The notes under the pieces: model-generated
Told to the model about the DNA's origin: nothing
The model's input: the letters and a program-made list of their open reading frames with translations, nothing else
Database searches by the model: none
Made by a program: the position numbers and the translations under genes
Shown here: positions 1 through 7,612 of the stretch, in pieces
Numbering within the stretch: the stretch's first letter is position 1
How the letters are laid out: each line of letters starts with the position of its first letter
Origin: Gammaproteobacteria bacterium LSUCC0112
Lineage (GTDB): Bacteria > Pseudomonadota > Gammaproteobacteria > Pseudomonadales > Pseudohongiellaceae
Direction of reading: 5' to 3'
DNA: 64,000 nucleotides
Assembly (NCBI GenBank): GCA_004535785.1
Contig: SPIB01000004.1
Span: forward strand, 200,633-264,632

Positions 1-879
1 AAATGCGCGAACCGCCGCAATTTGTGACACCGTGGGAGCGGAGATAAACAGATTCTGAGCCAGTATGTTGGCAGTTTCCACGAGGTACTCCGGTACAACT
101 ATCCATCCCAGTCGCCAGCCTGTCATCCCGAAGTATTTGGAAAAGCTGTTGATAACGATGGTATTGCCGCCCAAACTCAAGGCGCTGGGCAAATCCCCCA
201 TTCGCCGACTGGATGACGCTGGTACGGTAAAATCAAGGCCTTGATATATCTCGTCAACCATCAGGTGCACATGCCGCATCTGTGACCATGACGCCAGCGC
301 CTGCAATTGACTGTGTGCTATCACCGCGCCCGTCGGATTAGCAGGCGATGCCAGCCATAGACCCTTTACCGATTCGTCAAACGCCGCCTCCAGTTGCGCC
401 ACGGAAGGCGCCGCCGCGCCAACAATATCCGGAGGCAAGAGACGTGCGCGCGCACCCGCCAGATGCACATAATTGCGATTGCAGGGGTAAGCCGGATCCG
501 GCATCAACACGGTATCACCCGGATTCAGTAACAAATTGGACAGCAACACCAGTGCACCACTGGCCCCGGGAGTGACCAGAATTCGGTTCGGACTCAGATT
601 CACGCCATGCTGCTGCCGATAGAATTCTGCAATTCGCTCGCGCAGCTCCGGCAAACCCGCCGCCGGAGTATAGGCCGTGTTTCCGGAACGCAACGCGGCT
701 ATGCCAGCCTCGGCGATGGGCTGCGCCGTCGTAAAATCAGGCTCACCAACCTCCAGATGAATGATGTCCCGGCCAGTTGCCTGCAACTGTCGCGCACGCT
801 CAAGCACATTCATGACACGAAATGGATTCACAAGCAGGGTTCTATCGGCGGGCGTCAGTCTGAAATCTGTCATAGTCAT
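1..879 (-). CDS. PLP-dependent class I/II aminotransferase (3' part cut off by window edge)
   Basis: A class I/II (AspC/ArATase-like) aminotransferase that would move an amino group between an amino acid and a 2-oxo acid using pyridoxal phosphate. Visible motifs in order: a VGEPDF motif near residue 43, the ASPANPTG signature, the D-E-I-Y element that holds the cofactor, and SFSKYFGMTGWR, whose lysine forms the Schiff base. About 293 residues are in the window; the C-terminal small-domain remainder lies beyond base 1. Two in-frame ATG codons (879 and 873) can start it. In Pseudomonas a probable aminotransferase gene also sits just before dksA, so this is likely its orthologue. The substrate cannot be told from the sequence. 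Confidence 0.9.
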   Translation of the reverse strand, partial: MTMTDFRLTPADRTLLVNPFRVMNVLERARQLQATGRDIIHLEVGEPDFTTAQPIAEAGIAALRSGNTAYTPAAGLPELRERIAEFYRQQHGVNLSPNRILVTPGASGALVLLSNLLLNPGDTVLMPDPAYPCNRNYVHLAGARARLLPPDIVGAAAPSVAQLEAAFDESVKGLWLASPANPTGAVIAHSQLQALASWSQMRHVHLMVDEIYQGLDFTVPASSSRRMGDLPSALSLGGNTIVINSFSKYFGMTGWRLGWIVVPEYLVETANILAQNLFISAPTVSQIAAVRAF

Positions 880-1103
880 GCGGTATGCTGGGTGGATTTA
901 CTGCAAGAGCTGTGTGTCGGCTCTACAATTGGGGGTGGTTGTCAAGTGAGAAGGCCGACCATAACATTTTTTCTGGTCTGGGCGGTAATAATCTGGTAGC
1001 TTACCGCGCTTGCCAAAATCCGTGACCCTTAAACGGTCAGTTGGCAAGTGCGCAGGATCGCGCTACTGTTAAGCGTCTAATAGGGTATGAGGCCTTGTTA
1101 ACC

Positions 1104-1550
1104 ATGTCCAAAAATCAATCTGCTGCAGAAACATCGACCTTATTAAAGACTTTTACGCCCTACACTCCTAAAAAGGGCGAAGAGTATATGAGCGACGGAC
1201 AGAGAGACCACTTTAAGGCTATTTTGCGCGATTGGCGCAACCAGCTGATGGAAGAGGTTGACCGGACTGTGCATCACTTGCAGGATGACGCTGCCAATTA
1301 TCCTGATCCGGCCGACAGGGCAACACAGGAAGAGGAATTCAGCCTGGAGCTGCGAACGCGCGATCGCGAGCGCAAACTGATCAAAAAAATTGACTCAACC
1401 ATTGAGAAAATTGTTCAGAATGACTACGGCTACTGCGAGTCCTGCGGCATAGAAATTGGAATTCGTCGTCTCGAAGCACGTCCTACCGCAGACAAATGCA
1501 TTGACTGCAAAACGCTGGATGAAATCCGCGAAAAACAGTGGGGCGCATAA
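1104..1550 (+). CDS. dksA: RNA polymerase-binding transcription factor DksA
   Basis: DksA binds in the RNA polymerase secondary channel and, with ppGpp, turns down rRNA promoters and turns up amino-acid promoters. The 148-residue product has the normal family length. The coiled coil spans about residues 30-105 and carries the tip acidic pair (DPADRA region near 70-76). The C-terminal zinc finger has the pattern CESC-(17)-CIDC. The ATG at 1104 is preferred because it gives the canonical MSKNQ-like amino terminus; an upstream in-frame TTG at 1041 would add 21 unlikely residues. The gene is followed closely by gluQ, the usual arrangement in gammaproteobacteria. Confidence 0.97.
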   Translation: MSKNQSAAETSTLLKTFTPYTPKKGEEYMSDGQRDHFKAILRDWRNQLMEEVDRTVHHLQDDAANYPDPADRATQEEEFSLELRTRDRERKLIKKIDSTIEKIVQNDYGYCESCGIEIGIRRLEARPTADKCIDCKTLDEIREKQWGA

Positions 1551-1590
1551 GCCGCCTGCTGACATCGAATTGCGACCTGTAAACCCCGGT

Positions 1591-2523
1591 GTGCCAGTGA
1601 CTGTTGCACCGGGTCAACAGCTTCCGCACGGTACAACGTCTGGCTATGTCGGTCGTTTTGCACCTTCCCCCACCGGCGCGTTACATTTTGGTTCCCTGCT
1701 TGCGGCATTGGCGTCCTATCTGGATGCTCGCGCCAGTCACGGCACCTGGCTGCTGCGCATGGAAGATCTGGACCCAAGCCGCGAACCCGCTGGCGCAGCA
1801 CAACAGATCATTGACACGCTGGAATCGTTCGGACTGCTTTGGGATGGCCCGGTGGTATACCAGAGCTCACGATTGGCGGAATACCAGAATACACTGGCAT
1901 GGCTGGAGCAACGTGGACTGACGTATGCCTGCGACTGCTCTCGGCAACGTACCCGCGCTAATAACGGCATATATGACAATCATTGTCGGCATCGCTTAAC
2001 GCCGCCACCGGCTGACTTTGCGATCCGCTTGCGATTGCCTGATATCCGTATTTGTTTTGACGATCGTATTCAGGGGGCTTACCAGCAGGACCTGCTCTCG
2101 CAATGCGGTGACGTGGTTTTGCGACGTCGCGACGGTCTGATTGCTTATCAATTGGCGGTGGTGGTAGACGATGCCTGGCAAGGTGTGACCGATGTTGTCA
2201 GAGGGTTTGATCTGATCGATTCCACACCCCGGCAAATAGCCCTGCAGCAACTGCTGCACTGCTCAACACCTCGCTATGCCCACATCCCGGTGGCCTGTAA
2301 CCAGCAGGGGCAAAAACTCAGCAAACAACATTTCGCCAAAGCGCTGGCGCCAGACAACACCGCTCTTTATCTGCGCGAAGCATTAAATTTTCTTGGTCAG
2401 GACATGTCCGGGATACGCCGCCTGGAGACAACGTCCAGTCTTCTGCAAAGGGCGATTGAACGCTGGGATATACAGCGTGTGCCCAAGTTGGCTAATATCC
2501 CGGTCGAACAACAACTTGGCTAG
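1591..2523 (+). CDS. gluQ: Glutamyl-queuosine tRNA(Asp) synthetase (GluQ-RS)
   Basis: A truncated paralogue of glutamyl-tRNA synthetase that activates glutamate and attaches it to the queuosine base in the anticodon of tRNA(Asp). The catalytic core begins at GRFAPSPTG, followed by HFGS (the HIGH element), the CDC-x-n-Y-x3-C zinc site (CDCSRQ ... YDNHC), and KLSKQ (the KMSKS element). There is no anticodon-binding domain, as expected. The start is uncertain: the open frame extends upstream into dksA without an ATG near the family start. GTG at 1591 is used here, giving about 20 residues before the conserved core; a nearby TTG or GTG is equally possible. It follows dksA by about 40 nt and precedes cbrX by 11 nt. 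Confidence 0.9.
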   Translation: MPVTVAPGQQLPHGTTSGYVGRFAPSPTGALHFGSLLAALASYLDARASHGTWLLRMEDLDPSREPAGAAQQIIDTLESFGLLWDGPVVYQSSRLAEYQNTLAWLEQRGLTYACDCSRQRTRANNGIYDNHCRHRLTPPPADFAIRLRLPDIRICFDDRIQGAYQQDLLSQCGDVVLRRRDGLIAYQLAVVVDDAWQGVTDVVRGFDLIDSTPRQIALQQLLHCSTPRYAHIPVACNQQGQKLSKQHFAKALAPDNTALYLREALNFLGQDMSGIRRLETTSSLLQRAIERWDIQRVPKLANIPVEQQLG

Positions 2524-2534
2524 GCAATAACCGT

Positions 2535-2711
2535 ATGTATATCCCGCCATCCACCCTGATTTTTCTGGTTTCCAGCTATTTGCTGTTCCTGCTCAGCGTG
2601 GAATGGGCGATGCAGCCCCATGGCGCGTGGTATCGCCCGTTGTTGATCTGTTTTGTGGTTATTGCCTTGGCTGCCTGGTCGTTCCGGGAACAGAATTCCG
2701 ATGAACTTTGA
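2535..2711 (+). CDS. cbrX: CbrX-like small membrane protein, coupled to cbrA
   Basis: A 58-residue hydrophobic protein with two predicted membrane segments (about residues 5-22 and 35-49) separated by a short polar loop. Its stop codon (2709-2711) overlaps the start of cbrA by 11 nt, so the two genes are probably translationally coupled. In Pseudomonas a small gene called cbrX sits at exactly this position, between gluQ and cbrA, and couples translation of cbrA. The name is given here on position, size and hydrophobicity; there is no sequence motif to confirm it. Its own biochemical role is not known to me. Confidence 0.75.
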   Translation: MYIPPSTLIFLVSSYLLFLLSVEWAMQPHGAWYRPLLICFVVIALAAWSFREQNSDEL

Positions 2712-5628
2712 ACTAAGCACCTTATTTGCGCTGGGCGTGGGTTACCTGATCGTTTTGTTCGGGATCGCTTACATCACCGAGCGTGGATGGATTCCTGAGC
2801 GTGTGGTGCGCCATCCCGTTGTTTACGTGCTGTCGCTCGGCGTGTTTGCCAGTGTCTGGTCATATTATGCGTCCACCGGCAATGCATTTCGGGATGGTTT
2901 CGGTTACCTGGCGCCTTTTATTGGTATCTCTCTGGCATTTTTATTATCGCCCTTATTGCTGCGCCCGATTCTGAATCTGACCAAAACCTACCAGCTAAGC
3001 TCACTGGCCGACCTGTTGTCATTCCGGTACCGCAGCCCCTGGGCTGGCACATTGACGACGCTGGTAATGCTGATGGTCGTCATGCCGTTGTTGTCGCTAC
3101 AAATTGAAGCTGTCGCCACCACAGTCAGTCTGTTGTCGCCGGATGCATCTCAAACCACCTTGGCAATCACGTTCTGTCTTTTAATTACCTTGTTTGCCAT
3201 ATTTTTTGGCACTGGCAAAGGGTCGGGGAGAGAGCGTCACGAAGGCCTGGTAATGACCATCGCCTTTGAGTCGCTGGTTAAATTGCTTGCGCTGTTGGCC
3301 GTGGGTATTTTTGCGGTGTACCAGGGTTTTGGCAGCCTGGACATGATGGAGCAATGGGTTCGCGAGCAACCGGAACTGCTGCGCCGCATCAAAGAACCCG
3401 CAGCACCCGGCACATTTCAGATCATGGTGCTGGTGTTTTTCAGTGCCGCGGTAGCAACACCTCAGATGTTTTACATGACCTTTCATGAAAACAATCACCC
3501 CAGGGCGCTCAGTGTCGCCAGCTGGGGTTTGCCGTTGTATTTTCTGTTGTTGAGTTTGCCCGTGTTGCCCATTCTGTGGGCAGGCTTACGCTCTGGTGCA
3601 CTCACGCCCATGGAATATTACCCGGTGACCCTCGGGGCGCATTACAACTCCGAGCTGTTTACGCTGATTGGATTTATTGGTGGCATGTCCGCAGCCAGTG
3701 GACTGATCATTGTCATCACACTTGCCTTGTCCACCATGTGCCTGAATCATTTGATACTACCGGTCTGGCAACCGAGTGCGCGTCAGGATATCTACCGTTG
3801 GTTGTTGTGGAAACGTCGGGCCCTGATCGCCGCATTGATCTGGGGAGGGTTCCTGTTTTATTACCTCCCCGATAATCAGCAGAGTATTCGCGCCATCAGC
3901 AATACCGGGTTGATTGGCAGCTTGCAGTTCTTACCGGCAATTGTTGCCTTGTTGTATTGGCCGAAAGGCAATAAAAAAGGTTTTATGGCCGGGCTGGCTG
4001 CCGGCACGGCTATCTGGTTTGTGTTTCTGGTCTTGCCAGTCGCTTCTGGCACCAACTTTTTCACCCTCGGCAATATGAATACCCGCGAGATTGTCGCGCT
4101 GTCGCTGGTCTGCAATATTGCATTGTTTATGCTGGTGTCCCTGCTGACACGCAGTTCAACCGAGGAGAGAATCTCCGCTGATATCTGCTCTGTGGACAAC
4201 CTGAGGCGTCAACGACGTGCGGGTTTGACTGCCAGTTCGCCACAGGAGTTTATTGCGCAGCTCACCAAACCTTTGGGTGAGCGCACGGCAACGCGCGAGG
4301 TAATGCAGGCATTGCGCGATCTCAACATGGATAAACAGGACAGCCGTCCCCAGGCGTTGCGGCAGTTGCGCAGTCGACTGGAGGCCAACCTGTCTGGCTT
4401 GTTAGGTCCGGCCATTGCACACGATCTTATTGACCGGTTCCTGCCCTTTACATCAACCAGCGAAAGTGTGTCAGCCGACGTCACTGCCATTGAAAGCCGA
4501 ATCGAAGCATATCGCAGCAATTTGTCAGGCATGGCTGCCGATCTCGATAATCTGCGGCGTTATCATCGCCAAATTTTGATGGATCTGCCGCTGGGGGTGT
4601 GCTCTCTTGGGCCCGACGATCAGATCATCATGTGGAACCATGCCATGGAGACATTAACAGGCATTACGACGGAGGAAGCGGTCGGCATGCATCTCAGCGA
4701 GATCGGCAGTCCTTGGTACAAACTGTTAAATCAGTTTTTGCACGGCGAGACCGCGCATCAACACAAGCTGACCATCAATGTGAACGGTGGAAAACGTTAC
4801 ATCAGTCTGCATAAAGCGGTGATTGAAAAATCCACCACGCGCCGTATCGAGCAGGATGGCATCATCATTCTGCTCGAGGACCTCACCGAAACCGAACTGC
4901 TTGAAGAAGAGCTGGCTCACAGTGAACGCCTGGCATCCATTGGCCGACTGGCCGCGGGCGTGGCTCATGAAATAGGCAACCCTATTACCGGCATTGCTTG
5001 CCTTGCCCAGAACATTCGCGATGAGACCAGCAACGACGAACTGCGTAGCATGGCGCGTCAGATCATTGAACAGACCGATCGTACCTCACGTATAGTGCAG
5101 TCGCTGGTCAATTTTGCGCACAGTGGCAGCCACAATAAAGCCGACCAACGTCATGAAGTTGTGCAGGTTGCGACGTGTATTGAAGAAGCAATTGCGCTGA
5201 TCTCGCTCAATAAAAAAGGCAAACACATGCACTTTGTTGTGCACTGCGAGACAAATGCCCGCATACTCGGAGACTCTCAGCAATTGCTGCAGGTTTTGGT
5301 TAATCTGATCAATAATGCCCGTGACGCCAGCCCGGCAGACAGCACCATCACCATTGATTGCGAGAGGATTGCCGCGTCTATTCAAATCAGCGTCTCAGAT
5401 GAGGGCAGTGGCATTCCCGAAGCTATCCGGGATCGGGTATTTGAACCATTTTTTACAACCAAAGAACCCGGAGAAGGCACAGGACTGGGTTTGTCACTGG
5501 TATACAGTCTGGTTGAAAACCTTGGCGGACATATTGATATAATGAATGCCACAGCAAAGCGGAATAACCCGGGCGCACGCGTCGTGCTGAGTTTTCCCTG
5601 TTATGATGAATCCATTAACAAGAGCTGA
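2701..5628 (+). CDS. cbrA: CbrA: SLC5-type transporter fused to a PAS histidine kinase
   Basis: Sensor kinase of the CbrAB system, which governs carbon/nitrogen balance and the use of less-preferred carbon sources. The 975-residue protein has a sodium/solute symporter (SLC5/SSS) domain of about 13 membrane helices in residues 1-480, a linker, a PAS domain around 624-730, a HisKA domain with the phospho-accepting His near 756 (AHEIGNP) and an HATPase domain with DEGSGIPE near 900 and GEGTGLGLSL near 920. Pseudomonas CbrA has the same layout and length (about 980). The start at 2701 is set by overlap with cbrX and by agreement with the family amino terminus. cbrB follows after 50 nt on the same strand. 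Whether the SLC5 part still transports (histidine in Pseudomonas) cannot be seen. Confidence 0.95.
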   Translation: MNFELSTLFALGVGYLIVLFGIAYITERGWIPERVVRHPVVYVLSLGVFASVWSYYASTGNAFRDGFGYLAPFIGISLAFLLSPLLLRPILNLTKTYQLSSLADLLSFRYRSPWAGTLTTLVMLMVVMPLLSLQIEAVATTVSLLSPDASQTTLAITFCLLITLFAIFFGTGKGSGRERHEGLVMTIAFESLVKLLALLAVGIFAVYQGFGSLDMMEQWVREQPELLRRIKEPAAPGTFQIMVLVFFSAAVATPQMFYMTFHENNHPRALSVASWGLPLYFLLLSLPVLPILWAGLRSGALTPMEYYPVTLGAHYNSELFTLIGFIGGMSAASGLIIVITLALSTMCLNHLILPVWQPSARQDIYRWLLWKRRALIAALIWGGFLFYYLPDNQQSIRAISNTGLIGSLQFLPAIVALLYWPKGNKKGFMAGLAAGTAIWFVFLVLPVASGTNFFTLGNMNTREIVALSLVCNIALFMLVSLLTRSSTEERISADICSVDNLRRQRRAGLTASSPQEFIAQLTKPLGERTATREVMQALRDLNMDKQDSRPQALRQLRSRLEANLSGLLGPAIAHDLIDRFLPFTSTSESVSADVTAIESRIEAYRSNLSGMAADLDNLRRYHRQILMDLPLGVCSLGPDDQIIMWNHAMETLTGITTEEAVGMHLSEIGSPWYKLLNQFLHGETAHQHKLTINVNGGKRYISLHKAVIEKSTTRRIEQDGIIILLEDLTETELLEEELAHSERLASIGRLAAGVAHEIGNPITGIACLAQNIRDETSNDELRSMARQIIEQTDRTSRIVQSLVNFAHSGSHNKADQRHEVVQVATCIEEAIALISLNKKGKHMHFVVHCETNARILGDSQQLLQVLVNLINNARDASPADSTITIDCERIAASIQISVSDEGSGIPEAIRDRVFEPFFTTKEPGEGTGLGLSLVYSLVENLGGHIDIMNATAKRNNPGARVVLSFPCYDESINKS

Positions 5629-5678
5629 GCCAGCCTTCCTCAGACTGTTCTCAAACAAACAGCTAATCGAGTAATTGA

Positions 5679-7070
5679 ATGACTGCACATTACAAAGTTC
5701 TGGTTGTAGAGGATGAACCGGTCATCCGCACGGCCCTGCGTCGCCTGCTAGAGCGGCACGGATATGTTGTCAGTGAAGCCGGCTCAGTCAAAGAAGGCGT
5801 TGCCTTGCTGGCAGAAAACAGCTTTAACATTGTGATCAGTGACCTCCGTTTACCGGGTGCGCCCGGCACTGATCTGATCAAGGCCACACGCACGCCTGTG
5901 CTGATCATGACCAGCTACTCCAGTCTGCGCTCCGCCATTGACTCCATGAAGCTCGGCGCAGTGGACTACATTCCGAAACCCTTTGAACACGAGGAAATGC
6001 TGCAGACGGTTGAGCGCATTATCAAAGACAATGCTGGCAAAAATGTAGCACCCAAATCCGTTGAACCCCCGCCAGAACCTCCTGTGCCAGGCATGATCGG
6101 CAGCTGCCCGCAGATGATGGAACTGTTTCGCCGTATCCGCAAAGTAGCGCAAACCAGCTCAACCGTGTTGATCAATGGTGAATCCGGCACCGGCAAGGAA
6201 TTGGTTGCGCGTGCCATTCATCAACTGAGTGATCGCAAAGACTCCGAGATGATCTCAGTCAACTGTGCCGCGATTCCTGAAAATCTGATTGAATCCGAAT
6301 TGTTTGGCCATGAAAAAGGTGCCTTCACCGGTGCGACCGCCAATAGAACCGGACTGGTAGAGGCTGCTAATGGCAGCACCTTGTTCCTCGATGAGATTGG
6401 TGAGTTACCGCTGGATGCACAGGCCAGGTTGTTACGTGTACTGCAAGAAAGCGAAATTCGTAAGGTTGGCTCCGTACAATCCCGAAAGGTGGATGTCAGA
6501 CTGGTTGTCGCGACCCACCGTGATCTGAAACAACTGGTCATTGATGGTGATTTCAGAGAAGACCTGTACTACCGCATCAACGTGATGGCGCTGCTATTAC
6601 CGCCTCTGAAAGAGCGCGGCAACGATATTCTGGAGCTCGCAGACGCGATTCTGGAGCGAACCTGCAAGCGATTGAAATCCCCGCTGCTGTTTTTCACCAA
6701 CGATGCCACACAGGCGATTGCAACCTACCCATGGCCCGGTAACGTGCGCGAGCTTGAAAACGCCATCGAGCGGGCCGTTGTCCTTGCCGAGTCTGAAGAA
6801 ATCGGCGCTGAACTGCTGGCCATTGATCTGACCGGTAACAAACGCACCATCAGACCGCTTACCGAGCGCTCCATGATGGATCATCAGGGTACCGACGAGT
6901 CGGATGCTGCGGAAGAGTTGTCCCTCGAGGACTATTTCCAGAAGTTTGTGCTGGAACACCAGGACCAGATGAACGAAACCCAGCTCGCAAAAAAGCTGGG
7001 CATCAGCCGCAAATGCCTGTGGGAGCGCCGCCAACGCTTTGGCCTGCCACGCAAGAAGAAACACGCCTGA
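5679..7070 (+). CDS. cbrB: CbrB: NtrC-family sigma54 response regulator
   Basis: Response regulator partner of CbrA. The 463 residues divide into a receiver domain (1-115; phosphorylatable Asp55, conserved Lys100), a linker, a sigma54 AAA+ domain (about 141-370) with Walker A GESGTGKE (residues 168-175), the GAFTGA loop (214-219) that touches sigma54 and a FLDEIGEL Walker B, and a C-terminal Fis-type helix-turn-helix. It is expected to activate sigma54 promoters from a distance. The next locus downstream has a sigma54 promoter with CbrB-like half-sites, so the small RNA there is the obvious first target. Confidence 0.95.
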   Translation: MTAHYKVLVVEDEPVIRTALRRLLERHGYVVSEAGSVKEGVALLAENSFNIVISDLRLPGAPGTDLIKATRTPVLIMTSYSSLRSAIDSMKLGAVDYIPKPFEHEEMLQTVERIIKDNAGKNVAPKSVEPPPEPPVPGMIGSCPQMMELFRRIRKVAQTSSTVLINGESGTGKELVARAIHQLSDRKDSEMISVNCAAIPENLIESELFGHEKGAFTGATANRTGLVEAANGSTLFLDEIGELPLDAQARLLRVLQESEIRKVGSVQSRKVDVRLVVATHRDLKQLVIDGDFREDLYYRINVMALLLPPLKERGNDILELADAILERTCKRLKSPLLFFTNDATQAIATYPWPGNVRELENAIERAVVLAESEEIGAELLAIDLTGNKRTIRPLTERSMMDHQGTDESDAAEELSLEDYFQKFVLEHQDQMNETQLAKKLGISRKCLWERRQRFGLPRKKKHA

Positions 7071-7073
7071 AAC

Positions 7074-7120
7074 TGTTACCGATACCCATCTACCCATTTA
7101 AACAGAGACTTTTGGTAACA
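7074..7120 (+). promoter_or_regulatory. Candidate CbrB upstream activating half-sites
   Basis: TGTTAC at 7074-7079 and its inverse GTAACA at 7115-7120 are separated by 35 bp, and a further GTTAACA lies at 7149-7155. I recall TGTTAC/GTAACA inverted half-sites being described for CbrB in Pseudomonas, with shorter spacing. They sit about 100-150 bp upstream of the predicted transcription start, the usual distance for an enhancer-binding protein. The unusual spacing makes the exact pairing uncertain. Confidence 0.5.
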
Positions 7121-7193
7121 CTTGCTTCCCAAACACCATTTCAAGCCCGTTAACAGAAATACTATCTCATTGTTTTTAATGCGCTTTAACAAT

Positions 7194-7211
7194 CTGGCAC
7201 GGTTAATGCTT
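7194..7211 (+). promoter_or_regulatory. Sigma54 (-24/-12) promoter of the CrcZ-type RNA
   Basis: The bases CTGGCACGGTTAATGCTT have GG at 7196-7197 and GC at 7208-7209 with exactly 10 bp between them. The -24 half TGGCACG is a perfect match to the sigma54 consensus; the -12 half (ATGCT) matches TTGCA/T at the essential GC. Transcription would begin close to 7221, immediately before the first A-rich run. Confidence 0.85.
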
Positions 7212-7220
7212 TATCAGCGA

Positions 7221-7470
7221 TACAACAATAATAAGAAATAATAAAAATAACGACGCATAACAAAAAAAATCGCATCAATCATTGGTGTACAAAAATAATA
7301 AAAATAATCAGATCGGGCTCGCAGTAATCAATGCATTTGCATAAACGCTGTCAGTACTGACTTAGAAACTGGCGCACTTGACTTGAGTGCCTACCAAGAA
7401 GAACAAAAAGAAACAATAATAACAATAATACATACCTTCCTTGCGGGGGGGTCAAGTCACCCCCCAGAGC
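7221..7470 (+). ncRNA. crcZ: CrcZ-type regulatory RNA (Hfq/Crc decoy)
   Basis: No plausible protein is encoded between cbrB and pcnB, but the stretch downstream of the sigma54 promoter is full of AAN triplets, the ligand of the Hfq distal face. Run 1 spans 7224-7251 (about nine to ten triplets with a phase slip), run 2 spans 7291-7308 (six triplets, with a shorter one at 7259-7270), run 3 spans 7396-7430 (eleven triplets with one slip). Hairpin A is at 7374-7390 and a G/C-rich hairpin B at 7446-7465. In Pseudomonas the RNA CrcZ lies in the same place, is transcribed by CbrB/sigma54, carries several AANAANAA motifs and titrates Hfq/Crc to relieve carbon catabolite repression. Position, promoter and motif content agree; primary sequence identity was not tested. 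The 3' end is a guess, placed just after hairpin B. Confidence 0.85.
7445..7465 (+). terminator. GC hairpin near the 3' end of the CrcZ-type RNA
   Basis: Six G (7446-7451) pair with six C (7460-7465) around the 8-nt loop TCAAGTCA. No T tract follows (the next bases are AGAGCATTTCC), so simple intrinsic termination is doubtful; it may instead be a 3' stabilising hairpin or a structural element. Its loop is the exact reverse complement of the loop region of the hairpin at 7374-7390. Confidence 0.5.
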
Positions 7471-7612
7471 ATTTCCCCTGCACACATCTCACACTTCAGT
7501 GTATTATTGCCGCCTTTGTCGCCGACAGTGTCTGCGTAGACAACAAGCTATTGCAGGTGTATCCAATAGAGCTTGTACCCATCAACGGTAGTGACCTTGA
7601 GCTTGACACCCG
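7471..7612. other. Intergenic leader before pcnB, no gene recognised
   Basis: About 140 bases between the CrcZ-type RNA and pcnB. A short open frame crosses the region but has no ribosome site or recognisable product and overlaps the RNA. No clear promoter or Shine-Dalgarno for pcnB was found; read-through from the RNA promoter is possible. Confidence 0.4.

Noticed and set aside
607-999. Plus-strand open frame over the aminotransferase
   Set aside because: The aminotransferase on the minus strand has all expected motifs; this is its antisense.
1430-1801. Minus-strand open frame across dksA and gluQ
   Set aside because: Overlaps two certain genes and has no recognisable content.
7351-7360. 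Palindrome TCAGTACTGA inside the RNA as an operator
   Set aside because: Ten bases without loop cannot form a hairpin of note, and it lies downstream of the promoter; left unassigned.
7224-7430. Periodic A-rich pattern as a CRISPR or microsatellite array
   Set aside because: The tracts are irregular, with no constant repeat and no spacers, and a sigma54 promoter precedes them; the regulatory-RNA reading explains more.
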